Shown in pieces: positions 24,725 through 32,976 of a DNA stretch of 64,000 nt. This DNA comes from Phycicoccus sp. Root101 (GTDB lineage Bacteria > Actinomycetota > Actinomycetes > Actinomycetales > Dermatophilaceae), in the NCBI RefSeq assembly GCF_001426245.1, contig NZ_LMCM01000006.1, forward strand, positions 408,865 through 472,864, written 5' to 3'. A program made the position numbers and the translations under genes. The notes below the pieces were generated by a model. The model did not search any database. It saw only the letters and a list, made by a program, of their open reading frames with translations, and was not told the DNA's origin. How positions within the stretch are numbered: the first letter of the stretch is position 1; the number at the start of each line of letters is the position of its first letter.

Positions 24725-25954
24725 GTGCCCGCACTCCCCCGGCCCCGGCGACCGGTCCGCCACCCGTCGGCTGCCCCTTCGACAGCCCCGGCCACCGGAC
24801 GGAGGCGAGTCCTCGCGCTGGTGCTCGCCGCCACGACGCTGGCCGGGTGCACCGCGACGCCCTCGCGGACCGGCGGCGGGACCGGACCCCGGGTCTCGAC
24901 GCAGGCGGCATACCCGCGGCTCACGCCCTCGTGCCCGGTGGTCACGGGCACGACCCCGCCGGCGGTGACGGTGGACGAGCTCAACCGCGTCGTCGCCGGG
25001 CTCGACCTGCCCCTGTGGCAGGCCGGTGACATCGGCGCCAGCACGAGGCTGCCGGACGGTCGGATCGTGTGGGTCTTCGGCGACACCGTCCGTCGCGATG
25101 ACGTCCGTCCCCGGGTCGTCGCCAACTCGATGCTGGTGACGAGCGGCTTGTGCACCTCGCAGGTGCAGACGCGGGACAGTGGTCCGGTCATCCGCGACCG
25201 CGAGGACGGTGTCGTGCACTGGCCCATGTCCGTCGCCACCCTGCGACGCGGCGATCGGACCCTGCTCGTGGTCATCTCGGCGCGCATCCGCAGAGGCACG
25301 GCCGGCGCTCTCGACTTCACGTATCTCGGTAGCAGCGCAACGGTTTTCGACGCCACGACGGCCGGGTCTCCGCAGCTGCAGAGCCAGCTCGACATCACCC
25401 CGGACAGCACGGCGGCCGACCAGGTCAACTGGGGTTCGGCGATGACGGTCCAGGGTCGGTGGATCTACGTCTACGGCACGCGGTTGCCCGGGCGGACCTC
25501 CTTCGGACGAGCCCTGTACGTCGCCCGCGCCCCGGCCGCCGACGCGCGGGACCGCGGCACCTGGCAGTTCTGGGACGGCGTGCGCTGGTCGCTCGACCCC
25601 GACTCCGCGACGGCTGTGCTCCCGGCTGAGGGTGGGGTGTCGCAGACCCTGTCGGTCGACGTCGTGGACGGGCGTTTCGTCGTCGTCTCGAAGCGCGACG
25701 GCGACCTCGGCAGCACGGTCTACTCGTGGACGTCGGGCTCGCCCACCGGGCCGTGGACCCCGAGGCGTGGGGTCCGTGCCGAGTTCCGCGACCCCGCCGG
25801 GCAGCTGCGTTACGCACCCCTGGCCCATCCCGGCATACGGCTGGCAGACGGACGGCTCCTCATCTCGATCTCGCGCAACACCACCGACTTCGGTCGACTG
25901 CTGTCCCAGCCCACCCTGGGGCGCCCGGTGTTCGCGGAGATCGACCGCCCCTGA
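24725..25954 (+). CDS. Secreted lipoprotein, DUF4185/five-bladed-propeller-like
   Basis: This 409-residue protein has a long Pro/Arg-rich N-terminus, then a signal segment ending in the lipobox TTLAGC (Cys42). The mature part contains repeated blades with DGRIVWVFGDT, QVNWGSAM, YVYGTRLPG and GPWTPRRGV, reminiscent of DUF4185/glycosidase-like beta-propellers. The function is unknown; sugar binding is a guess from the fold. The GTG has TACGCT 6 nt upstream (leaderless type) and a TTGACA further up at 24675-24680. It is transcribed away from the riboswitch. Confidence 0.75.
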   Translation: MPALPRPRRPVRHPSAAPSTAPATGRRRVLALVLAATTLAGCTATPSRTGGGTGPRVSTQAAYPRLTPSCPVVTGTTPPAVTVDELNRVVAGLDLPLWQAGDIGASTRLPDGRIVWVFGDTVRRDDVRPRVVANSMLVTSGLCTSQVQTRDSGPVIRDREDGVVHWPMSVATLRRGDRTLLVVISARIRRGTAGALDFTYLGSSATVFDATTAGSPQLQSQLDITPDSTAADQVNWGSAMTVQGRWIYVYGTRLPGRTSFGRALYVARAPAADARDRGTWQFWDGVRWSLDPDSATAVLPAEGGVSQTLSVDVVDGRFVVVSKRDGDLGSTVYSWTSGSPTGPWTPRRGVRAEFRDPAGQLRYAPLAHPGIRLADGRLLISISRNTTDFGRLLSQPTLGRPVFAEIDRP

Positions 25955-25986
25955 CCGCGGCAGGACCTCGCTGCGGCCCGCGGGAA

Positions 25987-26000
25987 GGGACCTAGGTCTC
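25987..26000 (+). promoter_or_regulatory. DosR-like box
   Basis: GGGACCTAGGTCTC is nearly a perfect palindrome and resembles the DosR/DevR binding site of mycobacteria. It stands 44 nt before the open frame of the truncated beta-CASP gene and 32 nt after the preceding stop. Confidence 0.55.
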
Positions 26001-26043
26001 TGCCCGGGTGTCGCCACCGACGACGACAGTGGGGTGAGCACAG

Positions 26044-26730
26044 GTGCACCACCGCTCTCGAGCGAGGAGCCCGAGCATGTGCCCGACCGAGTCTCCGACC
26101 ATGTGCCCGACCGAGTCCCCGACCGAGTCCCCGACGACGTCCGCGCCCCACACCCCCTCGCGGGGAGGGCGGGCCCTCCGGCTCGTGTCGTGCGCGGTCC
26201 GGGACCTGGTCCCCGTCGAGCTGCACCCGTCCCCCGCGCGGGTCGGCGTCAGCGACGACCTCGTGCAGCTGCCGGGGTTGCGCACCCTCCCGACCGCACA
26301 GGAGTCGGAACGGGTCAACCGCCCCAAGGAGCCGAGCATCATCGTCTCCTCGTCCGGGATGGCGTCCGGCGGGAGGGTCGTGCACCACCTGCGCACCCTC
26401 CTCCCTGACCGCCGCAACACCGTCGTCCTGACGGGCTACCAGGCCGTCGGCACCCGGGGTCGGGCGCTCGCCGAGGGCGCCCACGAGGTCAAGATCGCCG
26501 GGGCGTACGTCCGGGTGCGGGCCGAGGTCGTCCAGGACCAGGGCTTCTCGGTACACGCCGACGCCGACGAGCTGGTCGCGTGGGTCATCGGTCTCGTCCA
26601 GCCGCCCGAGGCGGTCTTCGTGACGCACGGCGAGCCGCAGGCCGCCGCCGCGCTGGCCGACCGGTTGCGTCGGGAGACGGGTGCGACGGTCGTCGTCGCG
26701 CGCCTCGGGGAGCGCGTCGTCGTCCCCTGA
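26044..26730 (+). pseudogene. Truncated beta-CASP/MBL-fold RNA nuclease
   Basis: From about residue 65 the 228-residue frame matches the C-terminal half of beta-CASP metallo-beta-lactamase RNases. It has IIVSSSGMASGGRVVHHL, TGYQAVGTRGR, then FSVHADADELVAW and VFVTHGEPQAA. The N-terminal metallo-beta-lactamase domain with its HxHxDH metal site is absent. The N-terminus of the present frame is low-complexity sequence encoded by tandem DNA repeats, not protein homology. I therefore call it a 5'-deleted gene. A DosR-like box upstream suggests that the intact gene belonged to the dormancy cluster. The remnant keeps an open frame and could still be translated, but should lack nuclease activity. Confidence 0.75.
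26076..26135 (+). repeat. 24-bp tandem repeat
   Basis: Two 24-bp copies (26076-26099 and 26100-26123) differ at one base and are followed by a half copy (26124-26135). They encode the MCPTESPT-type start of the truncated nuclease frame and may mark the deletion junction. Confidence 0.85.
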
Positions 26731-26733
26731 GGA

Positions 26734-26765
26734 CCGGCGGGGATCAGTGCCGGCGGGGATCAGTG
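26734..26765 (+). repeat. 16-bp tandem duplication
   Basis: Two identical 16-bp units (26734-26749 and 26750-26765) plus a partial third lie at the convergent junction of the nuclease remnant and a universal stress protein gene. The second copy holds the stop codon of the latter. Confidence 0.85.
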
Positions 26766-27701
26766 CCGGCGGTCGGGTTCGACCGCGGCGGCCGCGACCT
26801 GGTCGGGTCGGGGCACCGGGACGGCGTCGGGCGCGACGACGTGGGGCGGGACGACCAGCACGTCGCAGGGCATCCGGTCGAGGACGCCACGGGCGACGGA
26901 CCCGCTGATGAGTCCTGCGAGCCGACCTTCCCCGTGGGTCCCCACGACGACCAGGTCGTGGGGTCCGGCGTGGGACAGCAGCGCCGGCACCGGTCGTTCG
27001 ACCTCGACGACGACCCGGGCCAGGGAGTGGTCGGGCGACCGCTGGGCCAACAGGAGGTCGCCGTGCCGCTCCCAGACACCCCGCGCGAGCAGGTGCAGCT
27101 CGGTGTCCGTCCGCGGGACGGCGTGCACGACCGTGAGGGCCCAGCCCCGGAGCTGGGCCGCCTCGACGGCGACACGCAGCACGACGGCGGCGCTCGGTTC
27201 GTCGTCGACGCCCACGACGACCACCGGGTGCGGCCCGCCGACCCGGTGGACCGCGCCAGCCCCGGGCCTCGGGCCGGCCACGAGCACGGGGCACCGAAGG
27301 CGGCGGACGAGCTGTTCGCTGGTCGAGCCGGAGGCGAAGGCCCCGAGTCCCCCGGAGCCGTGCCGGCCCACGACGAGCAGGGCCGTCCCCCCGGCGAGCC
27401 CGTCGAGCTGGGGGGAGTCCACCTCCGTGGCGGTGAGGGCCGTGACAGGGACCCGGTCGCCCACGCGCTCGAGCGCACGACACCCGATCGCACCGGCCCA
27501 CAGCGCGCCTTCGGCGCTCGCCCGGGACCAGTCGCGCAGGTCGTGCAGCCCGGCGCCGCGACCGTCCTCGACGGTGAGGACGACCAGCGGGAGCGCTCGG
27601 CGCCGAGCCTCCTCGACGGCCACGTCGACCGCCTCGACGGACTCCCAGGACCCGTCGCACCCGACGACGACCGCCAGGCCCTCCTCCGGCCGCGTCGTCA
27701 T
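26760..27701 (-). CDS. Universal stress protein, two-domain
   Basis: This 313-residue protein consists of two UspA domains in tandem (about 8-145 and 155-290). The second keeps the ATP-binding pattern VVVGTHGEGRLAGLISGSVARGVL (a G-x2-G-x9-G-S/T type signature); the first has the same pattern at VVGRHGSGGLGAFASGSTSEQL. Such tandem Usp proteins are regular members of DosR regulons and help survival in hypoxia. The ATG overlaps the stop of the upstream FMN-binding gene (ATGA), and the two share the promoter region holding a DosR-like box at 28186-28199. Confidence 0.9.
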   Translation of the reverse strand: MTTRPEEGLAVVVGCDGSWESVEAVDVAVEEARRRALPLVVLTVEDGRGAGLHDLRDWSRASAEGALWAGAIGCRALERVGDRVPVTALTATEVDSPQLDGLAGGTALLVVGRHGSGGLGAFASGSTSEQLVRRLRCPVLVAGPRPGAGAVHRVGGPHPVVVVGVDDEPSAAVVLRVAVEAAQLRGWALTVVHAVPRTDTELHLLARGVWERHGDLLLAQRSPDHSLARVVVEVERPVPALLSHAGPHDLVVVGTHGEGRLAGLISGSVARGVLDRMPCDVLVVPPHVVAPDAVPVPRPDQVAAAAVEPDRRH

Positions 27702-28150
27702 GGTGTCGCCGGGCCGGACGGCTCGCTGCGGTGGACGCCGCCGGCGACGGCGAACCGACGCCCGCTGACCTCGTCCGCCTCGACCCGCAGGAAGTGCGGC
27801 TTCACCGAGTCGTGCCACGGGAACAGCGGCAGGGACAGGGCCTCGAGGACGTCGTGCAGCCGGGACACCTCGGCCGCCCGGCCCTTGACGACGACGCTCC
27901 ACGCAGTGGCGGTGGCCACGTCGTACCCGTCGACCTCGAACGCCACGAGGTGGCCCAGGGCGCTCTCGAGCTTGGTGCCGGCAGCGGTGCGGATGACGAT
28001 CGACGCGTGGTCGACGACGTGGTTGACCGGGAAGATCTCCGGCTGGCCGTCGATGGCCGTCGCGAGCCGTCCGACGACGGCCTCGCGCAGCAGGGCCCAG
28101 CACTCGTGCCGGGGGATCTCGTGGGTGGCGGGTGCGGTGCTCGTGGTCAT
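27698..28150 (-). CDS. Pyridoxamine 5'-phosphate oxidase family protein
   Basis: This 150-residue split-barrel protein is of the FMN/F420-binding pyridoxamine-phosphate-oxidase-like type. It has the N-terminal ECWALLREAVVGRLATAIDG and the central FPVNHVVDHASIVIRTAAGTK. The same family occurs in mycobacterial DosR regulons (Rv2004c/Rv3131 neighbours and similar), where the reaction is not settled. The ATG at 28150 follows a DosR-like box by about 36 nt. It overlaps the downstream Usp gene and is divergent from another Usp gene. Confidence 0.85.
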   Translation of the reverse strand: MTTSTAPATHEIPRHECWALLREAVVGRLATAIDGQPEIFPVNHVVDHASIVIRTAAGTKLESALGHLVAFEVDGYDVATATAWSVVVKGRAAEVSRLHDVLEALSLPLFPWHDSVKPHFLRVEADEVSGRRFAVAGGVHRSEPSGPATP

Positions 28151-28185
28151 GACAGCAGCGTCCTCCCGGCCCGCAACAGCCGTAT

Positions 28186-28225
28186 GGGGCGAAGGTCCCG
28201 TGCCCACGTCCGGGACCTTCGCCCC
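28186..28225. promoter_or_regulatory. Inverted pair of DosR-like boxes
   Basis: The same 14-mer, GGGACCTTCGCCCC, occurs at 28212-28225 on the plus strand and at 28186-28199 on the minus strand, centre to centre 26 bp. The pair lies between two divergent genes of the dormancy cluster (FMN-binding protein and Usp), about 36 and 59 nt from their starts. It should allow one regulator, DevR, to activate both. Confidence 0.82.
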
Positions 28226-28284
28226 TCCCGCCGATGCCCCCTCAGGGCGACCGTGGGCAGGCAGGAGAGCGAGAGGAGCTGGTC

Positions 28285-29163
28285 ATGAACAGGTTGGACG
28301 AACCACCGCGGCACGCCGTGGTCGTCGGGGTCGACGGGTCGGCGGCCGCCCACCGGGCGCTGGACGTCGCCGTCGAGGAGGCCCGTCGCCTGCGTCGGCC
28401 CCTGCACGTCCTGCACGCGACAGGTGTGGGGATCGTGCCCTGGACGACCGAGCGGCTGGAGGCGCAGGACCTCGTCGCCGAGGCGGCAGCCCGTCAGGCG
28501 CGCGAGGCCGCGCCCGACCTCGAGGTGACCCGCGGGACCGTCGTCGCCGACCCGGCTGCAGCGCTCGTCGACGCCAGCCGGACGGCCGACCTCGTCGTCG
28601 TCGACTCGGGTGGTCTCGGCCGCGCCTCCGGGCTGCTCCTGGGCTCGACCAGTCGCGCCGTCGCCGCGCACGCCCGCTGCCCCGTGCTGCTGGCTCCGCA
28701 CCGGGGTGACTGGAAGGCCCACGGACCGGTCGTCGTCGGCGTGGACGCCTCGGAGCAGTCGATGCCCGCTGTCGCCTGGGCGTTCGCCGAGGCCTCCTCC
28801 CGCGAGGCTCCCCTGCTCGCTGTCCACACGTGGTGGTGGGAGGAGCCCGACCCGTTCCTGTCGGGGCGCGACTGGGAGGGCGAGTGGCGCGACGTCGCCG
28901 AGTCCCAACGACTCGAGGTCGCCGAGATGCTGGCCGGGTGGCAGGAGAAGTACCCCGACGTCCACGTCGCCACCACCCTCGTCCGCGGCCACGCCGCGAC
29001 GATCCTCGCCGAGGAGTCGCGCGACGCCCAGTTGCTCGTCGTCGGGACACGCGGCCGCGGTGGCTTCCGGGGTCTGCTCCTGGGTTCGGTGAGCGCGTCG
29101 CTCGTGACGCACGCCCGGTGCCCCCTGACCGTCGTGCCGTCCAGCCATCCGGGCACCCCCTGA
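28285..29163 (+). CDS. Universal stress protein, two-domain
   Basis: This 292-residue protein has two UspA domains (about 10-140 and 148-288). The second carries the full nucleotide motif VVGTRGRGGFRGLLLGSVS; the first has a degenerate one (VVDSGGLGRASGLLLGSTS). AGGAG stands 7 nt before the ATG. A DosR-like box is 59 nt upstream and another gene of the cluster starts on the other side. It is followed after 55 nt by a second split-barrel gene, so Usp and FMN-binding proteins are paired twice in this cluster. Confidence 0.92.
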   Translation: MNRLDEPPRHAVVVGVDGSAAAHRALDVAVEEARRLRRPLHVLHATGVGIVPWTTERLEAQDLVAEAAARQAREAAPDLEVTRGTVVADPAAALVDASRTADLVVVDSGGLGRASGLLLGSTSRAVAAHARCPVLLAPHRGDWKAHGPVVVGVDASEQSMPAVAWAFAEASSREAPLLAVHTWWWEEPDPFLSGRDWEGEWRDVAESQRLEVAEMLAGWQEKYPDVHVATTLVRGHAATILAEESRDAQLLVVGTRGRGGFRGLLLGSVSASLVTHARCPLTVVPSSHPGTP

Positions 29164-29218
29164 CCACCGGGGGCGGCACCCCTGCCACCCCGTCCACCCC
29201 TTCGGACAAGGAGCTCCC

Positions 29219-29701
29219 ATGAACGACCTCGACACCTCCCCCGCCGTCCCCGGCGCCGTCCCTCGGGAAGGGCCGGGCACCGCATACGCCACCGACCACA
29301 CGGGCCTGCGGGTCCTCGACCTGGAGGACTGCCTGAACCGTCTGGGGGCGGCCCCCGTCGGCCGCCTGGCGTTCCCACTCGACGGCGAGATCGCGGTGCT
29401 CCCCGTCAACCACCTGCTCGACGGGGTGGACATCTGCTTCCGGACCGCCGGAGGCTCCAAGATCCAGGCCGCGCTGGACGGGGACGCCGTGTCCTTCCAG
29501 GTCGACGAGTGGGACGCGGCAGCCCGTTCGGGCTGGTCCGTGCTCGTGCACGGGACGGCCGCGGTCGTCACCGACGAGGCCGAGGCCGCTCGGCTGGTCT
29601 CGCTTGCCCGTCGTCCGTGGGTCAGGCTCGACGAGCGCGAGGCGCGCTGGGTCCGGGTGTCCACCCGTCAGGTCACCGGTCGGATGCTCCTGCCCGGCTG
29701 A
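29219..29701 (+). CDS. Pyridoxamine 5'-phosphate oxidase family protein
   Basis: This 160-residue split-barrel protein resembles the one at 27698-28150: DCLNRLGAAPVGRLAFPLDG and LPVNHLLDGVDICFRTAGGSK correspond in order. It should bind FMN or F420 as a dimer; the reaction is unknown. AAGGAG precedes the ATG by 7 nt. It is cotranscribed with the preceding Usp gene and convergent with devR. Confidence 0.88.
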   Translation: MNDLDTSPAVPGAVPREGPGTAYATDHTGLRVLDLEDCLNRLGAAPVGRLAFPLDGEIAVLPVNHLLDGVDICFRTAGGSKIQAALDGDAVSFQVDEWDAAARSGWSVLVHGTAAVVTDEAEAARLVSLARRPWVRLDEREARWVRVSTRQVTGRMLLPG

Positions 29702-29707
29702 CGTCGG

Positions 29708-29760
29708 TGGTGGGCTCGAAGGTGCGCTCGAAGGTGGGCTCGTGGTGGGCTCGGTGGTGG
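29708..29760. repeat. Imperfect short tandem repeats
   Basis: The 90-nt gap between two convergent genes is filled by imperfect copies of GGTGGGCTCGAA and GTGGTGGGCTCG units. No protein or hairpin is apparent in it. Confidence 0.7.
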
Positions 29761-29790
29761 ACCCGGCCCCGCGGATGCCTTCCCGGTCGC

Positions 29791-30447
29791 CTACGGGACG
29801 GCGCGCCCGCCGCGACCACCGGCGCCGTGGGTGGCGACGTAGACGGCGGCCTGCGTGCGTCGCTCCATGTTCATCTTGGCCAGGACCGACGTGACGTAGT
29901 TCTTCACCGTCTTCTCCGCCAGGGACATGGCCTCGCCGATCTGGCGGTTGGTCAGCCCTGCGGCGATGTGGTCGAGGATGCGGCGCTCCTGGGGGCTGAG
30001 GGACCGCAGCCGGGGGTCGGCGTCGTGGTCCTGCGACCAGTCGGTGCGCACCCGACGTGCCCGCTCGGGGTCCAGCAGGTTCTCGCCGCGGGCGACCCGC
30101 TCGATGGCCTCGACGAGACCGTTGCCACGGATGTCCTTGAGCAGGTACCCGGCGGCACCGGCCAGGATCGCAGCCGTGAGCGCGGTGTCGTCGTCGAACG
30201 ACGTCAGGATCAGCCCGGCGATGGACGGGTCGACCGACCGCACCTGGCGGCACGCCTCGATCCCGGACCCGTCGGGGAGCCGGGCGTCGAAGATCGCCAC
30301 GTCGGGGCGCAGCGCCGGGATGCGACGGGCGGCCTCCTGGGCCGACCCCGACTCCCCGATCACCGTGAAACCCGGTGTGCCCTCGAGCAGCTCACGCAGG
30401 CCACGGCGCACGATCTCGTGGTCGTCCAGGAGGAAGATCGTCGTCAT
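29791..30447 (-). CDS. devR: DevR/DosR-type response regulator
   Basis: This 218-residue NarL/LuxR-family regulator has a receiver domain (1-120) with Asp54 in IFDARLPDGSG as the phosphorylation site, and Lys in YLLKDIRG. The LuxR-type helix-turn-helix (about 150-212) reads LTNRQIGEAMSLAEKTVKN, then MERRTQAAVY, very close to what I recall of Mycobacterium tuberculosis DosR, including the DNA-contacting KTVKN. It should be phosphorylated by the neighbouring DevS-like kinase in hypoxia and bind the 14-bp boxes found in this cluster. It starts 68 nt after the kinase stop on the same strand, with a perfect palindromic box between its start and the kinase's last codons. Confidence 0.93.
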   Translation of the reverse strand: MTTIFLLDDHEIVRRGLRELLEGTPGFTVIGESGSAQEAARRIPALRPDVAIFDARLPDGSGIEACRQVRSVDPSIAGLILTSFDDDTALTAAILAGAAGYLLKDIRGNGLVEAIERVARGENLLDPERARRVRTDWSQDHDADPRLRSLSPQERRILDHIAAGLTNRQIGEAMSLAEKTVKNYVTSVLAKMNMERRTQAAVYVATHGAGGRGGRAVP

Positions 30448-30514
30448 GGTGCTCCTTCGGGCGTGCTGGTGGTGGCGACGATGACGCCGAGACCACGATG
30501 ACACCTGGCGGCGC

Positions 30515-32239
30515 TCACGCCCGGGACCATGGTCCCCCCGGTCGGGCAGCACGACCGGCAGGGGCCGCACCGCCGCCCGTGGGGACGCTCCACGTGAGGC
30601 GGGTGCCGCACGGGTGTGCGGCACTGACGGCGCACTGACCGCCCCGGGCCGCAGCGCGCTCGGCGAGGTTGGCCAGGCCGCTGCGCCGGCCGGTCGCCGG
30701 TGCGCCGACGCCGTCGTCGACGATGACGACCTCGAGGCTCGGCCCCATCGACACCCGGACCGTCGCCGAGGTCGCCTGCGCGTGACGGGCCACGTTGGCC
30801 AGACCCTCGCGGACCACCGCCGCCACGTCCTGCTCCTGCTCCGGGGTGATGCCCACGGCCTCACCGAACAGCTCCAGCCGCGCCGCGAAGCCCAGCACGT
30901 CGGTGTAGCTGCCGACCAGCTCCTCCAGCCGACCCCGCAGGCCGGTCGGCGCCGGGAGGGGGGTCAGCTGGTAGATGGCCTGCCTGATGTCCTTGATGGC
31001 GAGGTCGAGCTCCCCCACCGCCTCCTCGAGCCGGGACCGCACCATCGGGTGCTGCGCCAGCCGCCCGCTGGCCTGGAGGGACAGCCCCGTGGCGAAGAGC
31101 CGCTGGATCACGTGGTCGTGCATGTCCCGGGCGATGCGCTCCCGGTCCTCCAGCAGGGCGACCACGGCCCGGTCCTTCTGGGCGCTGGCCGCCACCAGCG
31201 CGAGTCCCACGTGCTGGGCGAACTCCTGCAACGGCCCGAGCACCCCGGACGCCACGTCCTGGTCGGCCGACTCCCAGCAGACCAGCAAGGCCCCCACGGG
31301 GGTGGCTCCGGCGACGATCGGCACGAGCGCGGTCGGGCCGGAGCTCTCGACCCCGGTGATGGCCACGACGTCGTCGACGATCTCCGCCACCGCGGCCTGC
31401 TGCTCCCCCGGGATGAGCAGCAGGGGCTGGCGGACGTCACGCACCTGCTCCCAGTGCGGTCCGGTCAGGGTGCCGAAATCGCCTCTCCCGTCAGGGATCT
31501 CGACGGCACCGCTGTCACGCCGGTGCACCACTGCGACCACCGGCGGCAGCCCTTCGCGCTCCAGGGCGATGGCGCAGGCCCTCGCACCCGACACGCGGCA
31601 GACCTGGTCGGCGACGACCCCCAGGGCGGCGGTCTCGGTCTCCCCCTCGAGCAGCGCCTGGGTCACGTCGGCCACGGCCTGCGCCCACTGGCGCTGGACC
31701 TGGGTGCGTTCGTAGAGGCGGGCGTTCTCGATGGCCACACCCGCGGCAGCGGCCAGGGCCACGACGAGCTCCTGGTCCTCGTCGGAGAACTCGGGCGCCC
31801 CCTCCTTCACCGCCAGGTACAGGTTGCCGAACACCTCGTCCCGGACGCGGATCGGTGCGCCGAGGAAGCTGCTCATCGGCGGGTGGTTGGGCGGGAACCC
31901 GTACGAGTCGGGGTGGGACGTGATGTCGGCGATCCGGCGCGGACGCGGGTCGCGGATGAGCAGGCCGAGCACGCCGTGCCCGCGGGGTGGGTCGCCGATC
32001 CGTTGCCGTTCCTCCTCCCCCAGGCCGTGGGTGATGAACTCCATCAGGTGGTCGCGATCCGGTGCCAGGACCCCCAGAGCGCCGTACCGGGCGCCCACCA
32101 GCGTGCACGCGGACCGGACGATGCGCGTGAGCACCTCGGAGAGCTCGAGCCCGGCGCTGACCGCGATGACCGCGTCCAGCAGGCCATCGGTCTGCGGTGA
32201 GGACGGGACAGGGACTGCGTGGGGTTCGCCGGGGTCCAT
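30515..32239 (-). CDS. devS: DevS/DosS-type redox/hypoxia histidine kinase
   Basis: This 574-residue cytoplasmic kinase has two GAF domains (about 30-180 and 195-365), a HisKA_3 dimerisation domain with the phosphorylated His in ARDMHDHVIQRLF, and a HATPase_c domain with REGLANVARHA and VDDGVG. GAF-A contains NHPPMSSFLGAPIRVRDE; His119 there seems to correspond to the haem ligand His149 of DosS, so haem-based sensing of oxygen, NO or CO is likely. The ATG has TATCCT 6 nt upstream and is probably leaderless. The C-terminal 30 residues are low complexity and overlap a DosR box. Confidence 0.9.
   Translation of the reverse strand: MDPGEPHAVPVPSSPQTDGLLDAVIAVSAGLELSEVLTRIVRSACTLVGARYGALGVLAPDRDHLMEFITHGLGEEERQRIGDPPRGHGVLGLLIRDPRPRRIADITSHPDSYGFPPNHPPMSSFLGAPIRVRDEVFGNLYLAVKEGAPEFSDEDQELVVALAAAAGVAIENARLYERTQVQRQWAQAVADVTQALLEGETETAALGVVADQVCRVSGARACAIALEREGLPPVVAVVHRRDSGAVEIPDGRGDFGTLTGPHWEQVRDVRQPLLLIPGEQQAAVAEIVDDVVAITGVESSGPTALVPIVAGATPVGALLVCWESADQDVASGVLGPLQEFAQHVGLALVAASAQKDRAVVALLEDRERIARDMHDHVIQRLFATGLSLQASGRLAQHPMVRSRLEEAVGELDLAIKDIRQAIYQLTPLPAPTGLRGRLEELVGSYTDVLGFAARLELFGEAVGITPEQEQDVAAVVREGLANVARHAQATSATVRVSMGPSLEVVIVDDGVGAPATGRRSGLANLAERAAARGGQCAVSAAHPCGTRLTWSVPTGGGAAPAGRAARPGGPWSRA
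30523..30536 (-). promoter_or_regulatory. Perfect palindromic DosR-like box
   Basis: GGGACCATGGTCCC is a perfect 14-bp palindrome 76 nt upstream of the devR start, inside the last codons of devS. It is well placed for autoregulation of devR from an internal promoter. Confidence 0.65.
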
Positions 32240-32350
32240 GGCCCGAGGATAGGCCGGGCCGGCGGCGCGGGACCGGTGTGCCGCGAACGGCACCGCTGCG
32301 GCGGCACACCGGCCGTGCCCGGTGCCGGACCTCGACGGGCGACGGTGGGC

Positions 32351-32364
32351 GGGACCTTCGCCCG
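32351..32364 (+). promoter_or_regulatory. DosR-like box
   Basis: GGGACCTTCGCCCG matches 13 of 14 positions of the box pair at 28186-28225. It lies 36 nt before the start of the single-domain Usp-like gene, and 111 nt from the devS start on the other strand. Confidence 0.78.
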
Positions 32365-32400
32365 TGTCGGTCCGCGCGCAGGTTCGCAGAGACTGGCCCC

Positions 32401-32883
32401 ATGACCAACGTGCCTCGACCCAGCCACCCCGACCCGACCGCGCGAGAGGTGGTCGTCGGCCTCGTCAACGACGGCATGGCACTGGGTGTCGCCGTCCGGG
32501 GGGTCGAGCTGGCCGCGAGCCTGGGCGCCTCGATCCGGTTCGTCCAGGTCGTGCCGGTGGGGCTCGACCCCACCGAGCGGGCCGAGGCCGAGAGCGCGAC
32601 GTTCGCGGCCGGGCTCAAGGCGTTGCGCCACGGGAAGCACCGTGGCGTGACCTTCGAGTCACCCGCCGGCGACCCCGCGGTCGTCCTCGTCGAGCGCAGC
32701 TCCAAGGCCGTCGGGCTGGTCGTGGGGCAGGACCGGAGCAGCGACGACACGGGTCCCGGTGGGACGCAGGTGGGTGCCTACTGCTCGGCGCACGCACGGT
32801 GCCCGGTGCACGTCGTGCCGCGTGCCGCCACATCGAACGTCAGGGACCAAAGCCACTGGGAGACAGCGGCATCCGGCTCCTAA
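32401..32883 (+). CDS. Universal stress-like protein, single domain
   Basis: This 160-residue protein has a UspA-like alpha/beta fold: VVVGLVNDGMALGVAVRGVELA at the start and CSAHARCPVHVVPR at the end. The nucleotide loop is degenerate (VGQDRSSDDTGPGG), so ATP binding is doubtful. It follows a DosR-like box by 36 nt, and its ATG has no strong Shine-Dalgarno site. It is followed by the DoxX-like gene after 93 nt. The C-terminal tail contains a box-like sequence that may serve the next gene. Confidence 0.75.
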   Translation: MTNVPRPSHPDPTAREVVVGLVNDGMALGVAVRGVELAASLGASIRFVQVVPVGLDPTERAEAESATFAAGLKALRHGKHRGVTFESPAGDPAVVLVERSSKAVGLVVGQDRSSDDTGPGGTQVGAYCSAHARCPVHVVPRAATSNVRDQSHWETAASGS

Positions 32884-32907
32884 CGTCATGACTGGGCCCT
32901 TGGCGCC
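32843..32907 (+). promoter_or_regulatory. Two possible DosR-like boxes upstream of the DoxX-like gene
   Basis: GGGACCAAAGCCAC (32843-32856, inside the 3' end of the Usp-like gene) and GGGCCCTTGGCGCC (32894-32907) both resemble the box, 120 and 69 nt before the DoxX-like start. The match is weaker than for the boxes at 28186-28225. Confidence 0.5.
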
Positions 32908-32976
32908 ACGGCGCCGAGGGAGGGGTCGCTCGACCCCGTCCCAACGGCCCCAGCCATGCCTGACAAGGAGAAGACG

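Noticed and set aside
24275-26041. N-terminal extension of nrdA as one 1390-residue frame
   Set aside because: The extension runs through the cobalamin riboswitch and an opposite-strand lipoprotein gene; a good ribosome binding site precedes the ATG at 24274.
29708-29760. CRISPR-like repeats
   Set aside because: The units are short, imperfect and adjacent with no unique spacers; no cas gene is in the window.
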